A stretch of 45,762 bases of DNA from Rhodospirillales bacterium CG15_BIG_FIL_POST_REV_8_21_14_020_66_15 (GCA_002781745.1 PFFW01000088.1:6518-52279), one strand, 5' to 3'; shown: positions 24,932-37,636, numbered from the stretch's first letter. Notes: a model not told the origin generated them from the letters alone. Numbers and translations are program-made.

Positions 24932-25306
24932 ATGGCCGACCACGACGACCATCACCACCATGGGCACGAACACGGACCCGGCTGCGGCCACGACCATGAC
25001 CACGGCGAGGACGACCATACGCTGGGCGTGCAGATCGCCAACCAGATCATCAACGTCGCCAACACGCGCCTGGAAAGCGGCCTGCCGCCCGGGGTCATCG
25101 CCGCCGGCCTGCGCCATGCGGCGGCCAATTTCTCGGCCTTCGTCGCCCATCACACGGACCCCGACGCCATCGCCGAAGGCCGTCTGACCGAGGAATTCCA
25201 CCACATGCTGGAATACTACGCCCAGGTCCACGGCGGCCGGGACGAGCAGCCCCGTCCGGCGGCGGGCCTGCACCAACTCATCAATCAGGTGAAGGACGAG
25301 TTCTGA
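24932..25306 (+). CDS. Protein with His-rich N-terminus, unknown function
   Basis: This is a 124-residue protein. Residues 1-32 are extremely rich in His and Asp (11 His in the first 29 residues, plus one Cys), with stretches such as DHDDHHHHGHEHG that would bind Ni, Zn, Co or Cu. Residues 33-124 are a helical domain (ANQIINVANTRLESG, AAANFSAFVAHHTDPDAI). I do not recognise a named family, though the domain looks conserved in form. There is no signal peptide, so it is a cytoplasmic metal buffer or sensor candidate. AAGGAA precedes the ATG. No Ni or Zn transport gene is adjacent. Confidence 0.75.
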   Translation: MADHDDHHHHGHEHGPGCGHDHDHGEDDHTLGVQIANQIINVANTRLESGLPPGVIAAGLRHAAANFSAFVAHHTDPDAIAEGRLTEEFHHMLEYYAQVHGGRDEQPRPAAGLHQLINQVKDEF

Positions 25307-25331
25307 TCCACCGCGGTCGGCTGGACGGACC

Positions 25332-26381
25332 CTATTCCGCCGCCCCGGCGCGGCTGGCGGGAATGTCTTCGGCCTCGGCGTGGTAGCGCTCCAGGATCTC
25401 GACCTCCTCGGCCGATCCCATCATCACCGGAATGCGCTGATGGATGTCCGTCGGCTGGACGTCGAGAATCGGGCCCAGGCCCGTGGACGCCTTGCCGCCG
25501 GCGTGCTCGATGATCATGGCCATGGGCGAAGCCTCGTAGAGAAGGCGCAGGCGCCCGCCCTTGGCGCGGCATTTCTCGTCCACCGGATACATGAACACCC
25601 CGCCGCGCGAGATGGCGCGGTGCACGTCGGCCACCATGGCGGCGACCCAGCGCATGTTGAAGTCGCGCCCGCGGGGGCCGGTCTTGCCCGCCAGGCATTC
25701 CCCGATATAGCGGGTCACGGGCGGGTCCCAGAACCGCTGGTTCGAGGCGTTGATGGCGAACTCCTTGGCCTGCGCCGGCACCTTGATGTCGCGCTCGGTC
25801 AGCACGAACTCGCCCACGCCCGGATCCAGGGTGAACTTGGAAACCCCCTTGCCCTCCAGCGTCAGCAGCATGGTGGTGGAGGCGGAATAGAGCACGTAGC
25901 CGGCGGCGATCTGCTTGCGCCCCGGCTGCAGGAAGTCTTCCCTGGTCGCCAGTCGCTTGGGATCGGGCGAGCGCAGGATCGAGAAGATGGTGCCGACCGG
26001 GCCGTTGATTTCGATGTTGGAGGAACCGTCGAGCGGATCGAACACCAGGAGGTATTTCCCGCGCGGCTCGTCCATGGGGATGATGTAGGGCTCTTCCATC
26101 TCTTCCGACGCCAGCGCAGTCAACTGCCCGCCGCGCCGGGTCCAGGCCAGGAAGGTATCGTTGGCGAGGACGTCCAGTTCCTTCTGCGTCTCGTCCTGCA
26201 CGTTGCGGCCGACGGCGCCGCCCAGGTCGCCCGCCAGGTCGCCGTGGTTGACCAGGCTGGCCACGGCCTTGCAGGCCGCCGCGATGTCGTTGATCAGCGA
26301 GGCAAGCTCGCCCGTCGCCTGCGGTTCCTTGCGGACGTCCTCGTACATGAAATGGGCGAGTGTCAGTCTTTCGCTACCCAT
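25332..26381 (-). CDS. fbp: Fructose-1,6-bisphosphatase, class I
   Basis: This enzyme removes the C1 phosphate from fructose-1,6-bisphosphate, the gluconeogenic and Calvin-cycle step. It is 349 residues, with the metal-binding core VFDPLDGSSNIEIN intact and the C-terminal substrate segment including GGVFMYP and KGGRLRLLYEASPMA. ATG 26381 follows AAGGGGAA; an upstream in-frame start at 26480 adds non-family residues. A class II-like GlpX lies at 29240, but its active site looks altered, so this gene probably supplies the activity. Confidence 0.95.
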   Translation of the reverse strand: MGSERLTLAHFMYEDVRKEPQATGELASLINDIAAACKAVASLVNHGDLAGDLGGAVGRNVQDETQKELDVLANDTFLAWTRRGGQLTALASEEMEEPYIIPMDEPRGKYLLVFDPLDGSSNIEINGPVGTIFSILRSPDPKRLATREDFLQPGRKQIAAGYVLYSASTTMLLTLEGKGVSKFTLDPGVGEFVLTERDIKVPAQAKEFAINASNQRFWDPPVTRYIGECLAGKTGPRGRDFNMRWVAAMVADVHRAISRGGVFMYPVDEKCRAKGGRLRLLYEASPMAMIIEHAGGKASTGLGPILDVQPTDIHQRIPVMMGSAEEVEILERYHAEAEDIPASRAGAAE

Positions 26382-26487
26382 GGTGTTCCCCTTGTTCGGT
26401 CTGGGTATTGGGAAGCCGGCCGGCATGAAAAACGTATGCCAGACCGGCCCCGCCGATGCCAGGGATTTCGGCCGTTTCACCGGAAGG

Positions 26488-27009
26488 TCACACCGGCGTG
26501 GGGCCTTCCTCCGCCCGGCGACGGACGGTCGCCGCGTCGTCGATGAAGCGGCTCAAGGCCAGTATCTTGTCGACGTCTCCACCGCCGTCGGTGAGCGGCA
26601 GGCGCAGGGCCTGATAGCGCACGGTCAGGCCCGAGGGGGCGACGAAGTTGTTGAGAAAGAGGATCGGTGCGCGCGCCGCCACCGCGCATTCGTTCTGGTG
26701 CAGCATGGCGGGCGCCAGGCCGGGAATTTTCAGTTCCTTCACCGACTTTCCGGTCATGTCGACGCGCTGCAGGTTGGTGCGCTCGGTCCCCCAATAGCGA
26801 AAGACGAAACGCCGTGCGTCGTCGACCACGTCCATGATCACCAGCCAGGGCAGGATCGTCGCCGGGAATTCGATCAGGCGGATGTCGGCCCAGGCGGGCA
26901 AGCCGCCGTGCCCCGCCCGCTCCGCCCAATAGGCGTAAAGCCAGGCGAAATCGCCGGTGAACGTCGACGGATCGACGGTCAGTTCCTTGGCGCTGAAGGT
27001 GTCGCTCAC
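26488..27009 (-). CDS. PAS_5-type domain protein
   Basis: This is a 173-residue soluble protein with one PAS-like domain of the kind common in Rhodospirillales (PAS_5). It shows LIEFPATILPWLVIMDVVDDARRFVFRYWGTE, then LQRVDMTGKSVKEL, and it has no output domain. The role is likely ligand sensing or protein contact. The gene lies upstream of fbp (106-bp gap, same strand) and downstream of two tRNA-Glu genes. Confidence 0.75.
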   Translation of the reverse strand: MSDTFSAKELTVDPSTFTGDFAWLYAYWAERAGHGGLPAWADIRLIEFPATILPWLVIMDVVDDARRFVFRYWGTERTNLQRVDMTGKSVKELKIPGLAPAMLHQNECAVAARAPILFLNNFVAPSGLTVRYQALRLPLTDGGGDVDKILALSRFIDDAATVRRRAEEGPTPV

Positions 27010-27119
27010 AAGTCCCTCTCACCGGGCCGCCGCCGCCGGCAAGCCTCCCGCCCGCGCCATTGCAGCCGGAAACCGGTCCCGGCGCAATGAATTCGATGTC
27101 GGGTTTTGCGGATGAAAAT

Positions 27120-27197
27120 TGGCGTCCCCAAGGGGATTCGAACCCCTGTCTCCTCCGTGAGAGGGAGGTGTCCTAGGCCGGGCTAGACGATGGGGAC
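27120..27197 (-). tRNA. tRNA-Glu (CUC anticodon)
   Basis: Read on the minus strand this folds as a normal cloverleaf. The 7-bp acceptor stem begins GTCCCCA, the anticodon loop reads CTCTCAC with CTC at positions 34-36, the T-loop is GGGGTTCGAATCCCC, and CCA is encoded. Its length is 78 nt including CCA. It reads GAG codons. Confidence 0.95.
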
Positions 27198-27236
27198 GTG
27201 TCTTGTAACATGTCAAAGTTGGTACCACGCCAAAGT

Positions 27237-27314
27237 TGGCGTCCCCAACGGGATTCGAACCCGTGTCTCAACCTTGAAAGGGTCGTGTCCTAGGCCTGAC
27301 TAGACGATGGGGAC
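27237..27314 (-). tRNA. tRNA-Glu (UUC anticodon)
   Basis: On the minus strand the anticodon loop reads CTTTCAA, with TTC at positions 34-36, in a normal cloverleaf. The acceptor stem matches that of the neighbour (GTCCCCA start), the T-arm is CGGGTTCGAATCCCG, and CCA is encoded. It lies 39 bp upstream of the other tRNA-Glu, probably in the same transcript. Confidence 0.95.
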
Positions 27315-27355
27315 GCAAGCTGTGGCCGTCGGGCCCGCAGCCCGAAGGCGCACTT

Positions 27356-27382
27356 GGTATACGGCCCAGGGGGCAAAATCAA
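27356..27382 (-). promoter_or_regulatory. Possible promoter of the tRNA-Glu pair
   Basis: On the minus strand TTGATT (27377-27382) and TATACC (27356-27361) are 15 bp apart, about 40 bp before the first tRNA. The spacing is short and the -10 fair, so this is tentative. Confidence 0.3.
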
Positions 27383-27402
27383 GGGGGCTTTTGTAATATT
27401 CG

Positions 27403-29239
<1,837 letters not shown>

Positions 29240-29268
<29 letters not shown>

Positions 29269-30217
29269 GATGGTGTCCTTCGATGTAACGCAGCGTGCGC
29301 GTCTTGGAGCGCACGACAAGGGAATGGGTGGTGGCCAACCCGCGATCGGGGAACTGCACCCCGGTCAGCATGGGCCCGGTGGTCACGCCGGTGGCGGCGA
29401 AGGTGACGTTGCCCGACGCCATGTCGGTCAGCTCGTACTTGCGGGCCGGATCCTCGACCCCGGCCTTGCGCAGGCGGGCCGTCTCATCGTCGTTGCGCAC
29501 GATCAGGCGGCCCTGCATCTGTCCGCCCAGGCCGCGCAGCGCGGCGGCGGCCAGCACGCCCTGGGTCGCGCGGCCGCTGCCCAGGAAGATGTCGACGCCC
29601 GAGCCCGGCAGGGCCGTCGCGACGACGCCCGAGACGTCGCCGTCCAGAATCAGGCGGATGCGCGCGCCTGCCTCGCGCAGCTTGGCGACGATCTGGGCGT
29701 GGCGTGGGCGATCGAGCATGCAGACCACCAGATCCGACACCTTGACCTTCTTGGCTTTGGCGAGCGCCGCCAAGTTTTCCGCCGGCTCCGCGTCCAGATC
29801 GACCACGCCCTCGGGCAAGCCCGGGCCGACGGCGATCTTCTCCATGTAGACGTTGGGGACGGACAGGAAGCCTCCGTCCTCGGCCAGCGCGATCACGGAC
29901 AGCGCGTTGTAGCCGCCGCGGGCGATGATCGACTTGCCCTCCAGCGCAAGCACGGCCACGTCGGCCTTGGGCGCCCCGCCGGTGCCGATCTTCTGGCCGG
30001 TGTACAGATCCTCGACCTCGCCTTCTTCGCCCTCGCCCATGCGCACGGTGCCGTCGACCATGAGGGTGTCCAGGCGCTCCATCATGGCTTTCACGGCGGC
30101 CTCGTCGGCGGCGCGCTCGTCGCCTCCGCCCAGGTAGGCCATGGCCGCCACGGCGGCGGCCTCGGTCACGCGCACGGCCTCAAGGGCCAGGTTGCGGTCG
30201 GTTACGGCATCGGTCAC
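29240..30217 (-). CDS. glpX: GlpX-like (class II fructose-1,6-bisphosphatase family) protein with altered active site
   Basis: This 325-residue protein of normal length is clearly GlpX-like by GGYNALSVIALAEDGGFL, VYMEKIAVGPGLPEG, DGDVSGVVATALPGSG and AAALRGLGGQMQGRL. Several hallmark catalytic or metal positions differ from the family pattern. The usual VDPxEGTT reads VLALEGKS, the usual GEGEIDEAP reads GEGEEGEVE, and GGAPEGV reads GRATQGV. Classic FBPase activity is therefore doubtful. It keeps the conserved neighbourhood between hom and recJ, so it is under selection for some role, perhaps a different phosphatase or regulator. A standard class I fbp is at 25332. Confidence 0.82.
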
Positions 30218-30249
30218 GGACGGTTCCTCTTCCTGTCGTCCTCGTCGGC

Positions 30250-31538
30250 TCAGAGATCTTCGATCCGGATGATACGCGGCGTCATGACCACGGCGTCAAG
30301 GGCGGCGATGGCGGCCACGGCCTCGGTCATGTCCGATTCCAAGGTGTCGTGGGTGGTCATCACCACGGGCACGGGCTCGCCCGGGTCGCGGGCGCGCTGG
30401 ATGATCGATTCCATGGACACGTTGTGCCTGCCCAACGCCTGGGCGATGCCGGCGAACACGCCCGGCTTGTCCACGACCTCGAACCGCAGGTAGTAGCAGC
30501 CCTTGTGCGCCGACATGGGAACCGGCCGCGGCGGCTCCAGGTCCGCCGCCGGACGGGCGAACCCGGGCACCATGTTGCCGCGCGCGATGTCGATGATGTC
30601 GGCGACCACGGCGGACGCGGTCGGCCCGGCGCCGGCGCCGCGGCCTTCCATCTGCACGCGATCGACGAAGTCGCCCTCGGCGACCACGGCGTTGAACACG
30701 CCGTCGACGTGATTGATGGGCGCGTCGAGCGGCACCATGCAGGGGTGGACGCGCTGTTCGACGCCCGCGCCGTTGTTGGTGGCGATGCCGAGAAGCTTGA
30801 TCCCGAAGCCCAGTTCCCGCGCGTAGGCCAGGTCCACGGGCGAGACGTGGCGGATGCCCTCCGCGTGCACCGACTTGAAATCGACCTGGGTGCCGAAGGC
30901 GAGCGCCGCCAGGATCGCCAGCTTGTGCGCGGCGTCGACGCCGTCGATGTCGAAGCTGGGATCGGCCTCGGCATAGCCTTCCGCCTGGGCTTCGGCGAGC
31001 ACGTCGGCGAACTCGCGCCCGGTGTCGCGCATTTCCGTCAGGATGTAGTTGCAGGTCCCGTTGAGGATGCCGTAGACGCGGGAAACGGCGTTGGCCGCCA
31101 GGCCCTCGCGCAGCCCCTTGAGGATCGGAATGCCGCCGGCGACCGCCGCCTCGAAGGCGAGCGCCACGCCCCGTGCCTCGGCCGCCGTGGCAAGCGCCTG
31201 GCCGTGGTGGGCGATCAGGGCCTTGTTGGCGGTGACGACGTGCTTGCCGCTCGCGATCGCCGCCTCGCAGAGGGCCTTGGCGACGCCGTCGGCACCGCCG
31301 ATCAGCTCCGCCACCACGTCGACGTCGGGGTCCGCGGCAAGCGCCAGGGGGTCGTCGAGCCATTTCACGGCGGAAAGGTCAACGCCCCGGTCCTTATCGC
31401 GATCGCGGGCTGAAACGGCGGTGATGTCGATGGCGCGGCCGGCGCGGCGGGCAATCTCGTCCCGGTGCGCCGCGAGAACCCGGGCCGTGCCCGCGCCGAC
31501 AGTGCCGAGCCCGGCAATACCGACCCGCAACGGGGCCG

Positions 31539-31542
<4 letters not shown>
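30250..31542 (-). CDS. hom: Homoserine dehydrogenase
   Basis: Hom reduces aspartate semialdehyde to homoserine with NAD(P)H, the branch point to threonine and methionine. The 430-residue protein has the N-terminal Rossmann motif GIAGLGTVGAGTA, the catalytic region VYGILNGTCNYILTEM with nearby acidic and Lys residues, and a C-terminal ACT domain (YYLRFEVVDKPGVFAGIAQ) that usually gives threonine feedback control. It overlaps alaC by 4 bp and is 32 bp from glpX. Confidence 0.96.
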
Positions 31543-32768
<1,226 letters not shown>

Positions 32769-32883
32769 CTTGGCTTCATCATGTGCCAGAAGCGGGGGCC
32801 GAACACAACAGCCATGCAGGGCTTTCGCGCGCCGTTGGCGCGATCCGGTCCCGTTGGGCGGCAATCCTTTAGCCGGAAAATCG

Positions 32884-34062
32884 TCAGCGCGTCAAAAAGA
32901 TTTCCGCGCGTCGGTTTCCCGCCTCGCCGTTCGGCATGATCTCCTGATAAAGGGGCTGCGAGTCGGACAGCGCCGCCGTGACGACGCTGCCGCGATTGGC
33001 GCCGCGCCGGATCAGTTCGTTGGCGACCATCTTGGCCCGCTGGGCCGACATCTTATAGTTCACCAGCCGATGCTTCTCCGGGCTCAGGTTCCGGGTGCGC
33101 GACGAAGAGTGGCCGACCACGTGCAGCGTGCCGCCCTGCTCTTTCTGCAGGGCCACGACCTGGGCCAGGATCTGCCGGTCGCGGGTCGACAGCTTTGACG
33201 ACCCGTTCGGGAACACGATGGTCGCAACCTTGGTCGCCCCTGGAGGCAGCGGCCGCGACTGCGGCGTGCCGGGGACGCCCGCCCCTTCGGTCACGGTCGC
33301 CGGAAGCTCTGTCACCGCCGGCTCGACGACGCCTTCACCGGAAATCACCAGGGTCTCGCCGACGCCGACACCGGACGGCATGCCCGACGGCCGGACGAAC
33401 CTTGGCTCTTCCCCGGCGGCGGCCAGGATTTCGGCCAGGCGCTTCTGCATGCGGTTCTGGAAATCGGCGTATTCCGCTTCCTGCTCGGCACGGGTCGGAA
33501 TCGAGAACTGCGGCACGCCCGGCACGGTCTTGGCGATCTGCTCCTCGCCGGCGGGCGGGGTCAGGGTTTCCTTCGGCTGCGTCAGCCTGGGTGCTTCGGC
33601 CGCGGCTTTCGATGCGTCGGGTGCCGCCGGCTTGGCGGCCGGGCTCGGCGGTGGCGGAGCCGCAGGGGCCGCCCGGCGCACCGGATCCGCGGCGGCGCTT
33701 TGGTCCTGGCGGGTGATCGCCGGGGCATAGCGCGGGCGGTCGGGATCGGCGGCGAGGCCCAGATTGCGGGCTTCGCGCTGCTTGTCGACGTCGGATACCT
33801 TGGGAAATTCCTTGCCGCCCTGTTCCTGGCCGGCGGCTTCGGCGACCTGCCGTTCGCGTTCGCGGCGCGCCTCTTCGTCCGGATCCCCGCTCTTGTCGCG
33901 GGAGAACAGGTCGACCGTACTCTTGTACCATTCAGCGGGGTTTACGGCGTCGGGAACCGACGAACATCCGGACATCAACACAACGACAATGGCGGCAAAT
34001 GGAACGGTGCGAATCACCCCGTACACCCTGCCGTTGGAAAGCACCCCCTGAAACACGCCCAT
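32884..34062 (-). CDS. OmpA-family lipoprotein with Pro/Ala-rich linker
   Basis: This is a 392-residue envelope protein. A signal ending in the lipobox LMSGC puts the lipidated Cys at residue 33. A charged stretch (45-80) is followed by a Pro/Ala-rich linker (about 125-165) and a coiled-coil-like middle part. The C-terminal OmpA-like peptidoglycan-binding domain (about 280-392) ends NRRAEIFLTR, whose Asn/Arg residues contact diaminopimelate in the family. It likely tethers the outer membrane to peptidoglycan. ATG 34062 has AAGGGAG upstream; GTG 34017 would give a more typical 17-residue signal. Confidence 0.88.
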   Translation of the reverse strand: MGVFQGVLSNGRVYGVIRTVPFAAIVVVLMSGCSSVPDAVNPAEWYKSTVDLFSRDKSGDPDEEARRERERQVAEAAGQEQGGKEFPKVSDVDKQREARNLGLAADPDRPRYAPAITRQDQSAAADPVRRAAPAAPPPPSPAAKPAAPDASKAAAEAPRLTQPKETLTPPAGEEQIAKTVPGVPQFSIPTRAEQEAEYADFQNRMQKRLAEILAAAGEEPRFVRPSGMPSGVGVGETLVISGEGVVEPAVTELPATVTEGAGVPGTPQSRPLPPGATKVATIVFPNGSSKLSTRDRQILAQVVALQKEQGGTLHVVGHSSSRTRNLSPEKHRLVNYKMSAQRAKMVANELIRRGANRGSVVTAALSDSQPLYQEIMPNGEAGNRRAEIFLTR

Positions 34063-34322
34063 ATGCCGCTCTACTCCCTTCTCTTCGCCCGCCCGCGGAT
34101 GCCGGTTCGCTTCCGACGGCGGGCTCCCCGCCTTGAATTTCCGAATATACCAGTTTACAACCCGGCCAGCCGCCGGGCATGGATAAAAGCGCCCCGCTCC
34201 CAGAATGACAATGCCGGAGACTTCGCCCAGTCTACATGATTTTCAGGCTCCCTCGGCATCTTCGCAATCCGGTAACATATTTTGCCTCAATCGCCTAGTC
34301 GGAGCAAAGGACGCAACGCCCC

Positions 34323-36137
34323 ATGGATACGAAGCCCACGGACACCACGCCGATGGAAGACGCGCGGGAGTTCTCCAACGCCATGGTGGAGATCGCCGAA
34401 CGCAGCCAGCGCCTTGTCACCGAATGGCTGACCCAGCACGGCAAGGAGATCAAGGCGCAGGACGTCGACCCCCTGAACATAGGCGAAGCGTTCCTGGACA
34501 TGACCCGCCACATGATGTCCGACCCGGCGAAAATGATGGAATCGGGCATCACGCTCTGGCAGAGCTACATGGAACTGTGGCAGTCGACGGCCGTGCGCAT
34601 GATGGGCGGCGAGGCCGCGCCGGTAGCCGCGCCGGCGCGCGACGACCGGCGGTTCCGTGACGAGGCATGGTCGGAGAACCAGGTCTTCGACTTCATCAAG
34701 CAGTCCTACCTGCTGACCGCGAATTGGCTGGAGTCGACGGTCAAGGACGTGGAGGGACTGGATTCGCGCACCCAGCGCAAGGTCGATTTCTACACCAAAC
34801 AGTTCGTCGACGCCCTGTCGCCGACCAACTTCCTGATGACCAATCCGCAGGCCCTTCGCGCCACGGTCGAGACGAGGGGCGAGAATCTCGTCAACGGCCT
34901 TAACAATCTGCTGGAGGATCTGGAGCGCGGTGACGGCAAGCTGGCGATCCGCATGACGGACATGGACGCCTTCGAGGTCGGCAGGAACGTCGCCACGGCG
35001 CCGGGCAAGGTCGTGTTCCGCAACGACCTGATCGAATTGATCCAGTTCGATCCCCTGACCGAGAAGGTGCTGGAGACGCCGCTGCTGGTCGTCCCGCCCT
35101 GGATCAACAAGTACTACATCCTGGACCTGCGTCCGGAGAACTCGTTCATCCGCTGGGCCTCCGAACAGGGGCACACGGTATTCGTCATATCCTGGGTCAA
35201 CCCGGACGCCAGGCTGGCCAGGAAGACCTACGAAGACTACATGCTCGAAGGGCCGCTCGCCGCCATGGACGCCGTCGAACGGGCGACCGGCGAGCGCGCC
35301 ATCAACATCATCGGCTATTGTCTGGGCGGCACCCTGACGGCAACGACGCTCGCCTGGATGGCGGCGCAGAAGGGCGAGAAGTGGAAGGACCGCATCAAGT
35401 CGGCAACCTTCTTCACGACCATGGTCGACTTCGCCGACGCGGGCGACCTTGCCGTGTTCGTCGACGAGACGCAGCTTGAGAACATGGAAGCCAAGATGAG
35501 CGAGCGCGGTTATCTGGAAGGCTCGGAAATGGCGACCACCTTCAACATGCTGCGCGCCAACGACCTGATCTGGTCCTTCGTGGTCAACAACTACCTGCTG
35601 GGCAAGGATCCCTTCCCCTTCGACCTGTTGTTCTGGAACGCGGATTCGACCCGCATGCCCGCGGCCATGCATTCGTTCTACCTGCGCAAGATGTATCTGG
35701 AGAACAAACTGTCCACGCCCGGCGGCATCACCCTGGCCGGGACGCCGGTCGACCTCGGCCTGATCGACGTACCTAGTTACGTAATCTCGACCCGCGAGGA
35801 CCATATCGCGCCGTGGAAGGCGACCTATGCGGCGACCCAGCTTTACAAGGGGTCGGTCCGCTTCGTGTTGTCGGCGTCGGGCCACATCGCCGGCGTCATC
35901 AACCCTCCGGCGGCGGGCAAGTATTGCTTCTGGACCAACGACAAGACGCCCGGGGACCCGGACGCCTGGCTGGCCAAGGCCAAAGAGAACAAGGGCTCCT
36001 GGTGGCCGGATTGGGACGCCTGGGTCAAGAAGCGTTCGGGCAGGAAGACGGTGCCGGCGCGCATTCCCGGCGACGGCAGGCTGAAGGCGCTCGAGGACGC
36101 GCCCGGCAGCTACGTCAAGACGCGGCTGGACCCGTAA
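34323..36137 (+). CDS. phaC: Polyhydroxyalkanoate synthase, class I
   Basis: PhaC polymerises 3-hydroxyacyl-CoA into storage polyester on granules. The 604-residue length is typical of class I. The lipase-like box GYCLGGTL contains the catalytic Cys333; the Asp is in STREDHIAPW and the His in SASGHIAGVINPP. The N-terminal 100 residues are the helical region that contacts granules and PhaM-type partners. No phaA, phaB or phasin is adjacent. It overlaps the 3' end of the convergent mocR gene by 28 bp. Its own promoter is not clear in the 260-bp upstream gap, which otherwise shows nothing. Confidence 0.96.
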   Translation: MDTKPTDTTPMEDAREFSNAMVEIAERSQRLVTEWLTQHGKEIKAQDVDPLNIGEAFLDMTRHMMSDPAKMMESGITLWQSYMELWQSTAVRMMGGEAAPVAAPARDDRRFRDEAWSENQVFDFIKQSYLLTANWLESTVKDVEGLDSRTQRKVDFYTKQFVDALSPTNFLMTNPQALRATVETRGENLVNGLNNLLEDLERGDGKLAIRMTDMDAFEVGRNVATAPGKVVFRNDLIELIQFDPLTEKVLETPLLVVPPWINKYYILDLRPENSFIRWASEQGHTVFVISWVNPDARLARKTYEDYMLEGPLAAMDAVERATGERAINIIGYCLGGTLTATTLAWMAAQKGEKWKDRIKSATFFTTMVDFADAGDLAVFVDETQLENMEAKMSERGYLEGSEMATTFNMLRANDLIWSFVVNNYLLGKDPFPFDLLFWNADSTRMPAAMHSFYLRKMYLENKLSTPGGITLAGTPVDLGLIDVPSYVISTREDHIAPWKATYAATQLYKGSVRFVLSASGHIAGVINPPAAGKYCFWTNDKTPGDPDAWLAKAKENKGSWWPDWDAWVKKRSGRKTVPARIPGDGRLKALEDAPGSYVKTRLDP

Positions 36138-37633
36138 CCCGTCTTCAGCGCCCGCTCGACGGCCTGCTCCAGCAGCGCCGCCGCGCTTTTCAATGCGTCC
36201 TCTCCATAGGCCGCATAGCCCAGGACCAGCCCGCGCCGCGCGTCCGGCCCCTGGTAATATCCCGACAGGGCCTGGGCGGTGATGTTCAGGGCCGCCGCCT
36301 CGCGGGTCATGCCGACATCGTCGGCGGCGTCGGGAATTCCCACGGTCAGGTGCATGCCGGCGTCGTCGTCGGGAATGTCGAACAGCCCCTGAAACCGCCG
36401 CATCAGTTCGTCCCGCAGAACGGTCTGACGCTCGCCGTACACCTGCCGCATGCGCCGCACATGCGCGCCGAAGCGGCCTGATTCCATGAAATCCGCCAGC
36501 ACCGGCTGCATGGCCAGGGCCGGAAAATCGTCCACCACACCGCGCATCCGGATGAACGGATCGATCAGCGGTTCCGGCACCACGAGATAACCCAGGCGCA
36601 GGGCCGGGAACATGACCTTGGAAAAGGTCCCCGCGTAGATCACCCGCTCGCCGCCATCAAGCCCCTGCAACGCCGCCAGCGGCCGCCCCCGGTAGCGGAA
36701 TTCGCTGTCGTAGTCGTCCTCCAGCACCCAGAACCCGGCCTCCCGCGCCCAGGCCAGGAGGTCCAGCCTGCGCGCCAGGCTCATGGTCACACCTAAGGGC
36801 AATTGGTGCGACGGCGTGACGGCCACGATCCGCGGCCGGGCGGCATGGGTGCGGGCATATCCCACATCCAGCCCTTCCCCGTCCACGGGGACCGCGGTCA
36901 CCTCCCCCCCGGCGGTATGAAAGGCGGACAGCAGGCCCCGGTATCCGGGGTCTTCCAGGACTACGGGAGCCCCCGGCTCGAGCAGGACGCGGGCGCAAAG
37001 GTCGATGCCCTGCTGCGCGCCCGAGGTGATGACGACCTGCTCGGCCGTGCACTTGGCGCCGCGCACGGCCACCAGATAGTCGGCGATGGCACGGCGCAGG
37101 GGTCCGTGGCCGCGGGCGTCCCGGTCCTCCAGCAGGGAGAGCGGCGGCCGGCGCCAGAAGCGTCCCACGGCGCGGCCCCATTCGTCGAAGGGAAACACAG
37201 ACACGTCGGGTACCCCCGGCAGGAACGGCCGGTGCACCCCGGGGGTCCGCCGCGACATCAGGTCGAGCACCCGCGCCGGCAAGGGCGGCAGGTCCGCCGC
37301 GTCGTCGGGTGGCGGGCCGGCGGCGCGCAAGTCACCGGTCAGGTCCGGCAGATCCGCCGAAACCCGCGTACCCGCCCCCGGCCGAGCCTCGGTGAAACCC
37401 TCGGCCAGCAGCTGGTCGTAGGCCGCCAGCACCGTGTTGCGCGACACCGCCAGTTCGCGGGCGAGGATGCGGCTGGCCGGCAGGCGGGCCCCCGAACGCA
37501 GAACACCGGCCAGGATCAGACCCTTGATGCCCTTGTAGAGCTGTTCGTTCAGGGGCTGGCCACCGGCCCGGTCCAGGTCCAGGTCGATAAGCTGGGAATC
37601 CCGACCCAGTTTGACGCGGCCCGAGGAAGTCAT
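36110..37633 (-). CDS. MocR/GntR-type PLP-binding transcriptional regulator
   Basis: This is a 507-residue protein. Residues about 10-80 form a GntR winged helix (PLNEQLYKGIKGLILAGVL, GARLPASRILARELAVSRNTV). Residues about 120-500 form an aminotransferase-like domain with LEDDYDSEFRY (Asp to PLP) and the lysine in GTFSKVMFPALRLGY. MocR proteins sense PLP or amino compounds and often control a divergent neighbour. Here the neighbour is a pyridoxamine-phosphate-oxidase-like protein, which fits. ATG 37633 precedes the HTH region at normal distance. Confidence 0.92.
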   Translation of the reverse strand: MTSSGRVKLGRDSQLIDLDLDRAGGQPLNEQLYKGIKGLILAGVLRSGARLPASRILARELAVSRNTVLAAYDQLLAEGFTEARPGAGTRVSADLPDLTGDLRAAGPPPDDAADLPPLPARVLDLMSRRTPGVHRPFLPGVPDVSVFPFDEWGRAVGRFWRRPPLSLLEDRDARGHGPLRRAIADYLVAVRGAKCTAEQVVITSGAQQGIDLCARVLLEPGAPVVLEDPGYRGLLSAFHTAGGEVTAVPVDGEGLDVGYARTHAARPRIVAVTPSHQLPLGVTMSLARRLDLLAWAREAGFWVLEDDYDSEFRYRGRPLAALQGLDGGERVIYAGTFSKVMFPALRLGYLVVPEPLIDPFIRMRGVVDDFPALAMQPVLADFMESGRFGAHVRRMRQVYGERQTVLRDELMRRFQGLFDIPDDDAGMHLTVGIPDAADDVGMTREAAALNITAQALSGYYQGPDARRGLVLGYAAYGEDALKSAAALLEQAVERALKTGYGSSRVLT

Positions 37634-37636
37634 GGT

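Noticed and set aside
27120-27314. Integrase attachment site at the tRNA pair
   Set aside because: No integrase gene and no repeated tRNA 3' end beyond the two intact genes is present in the window.
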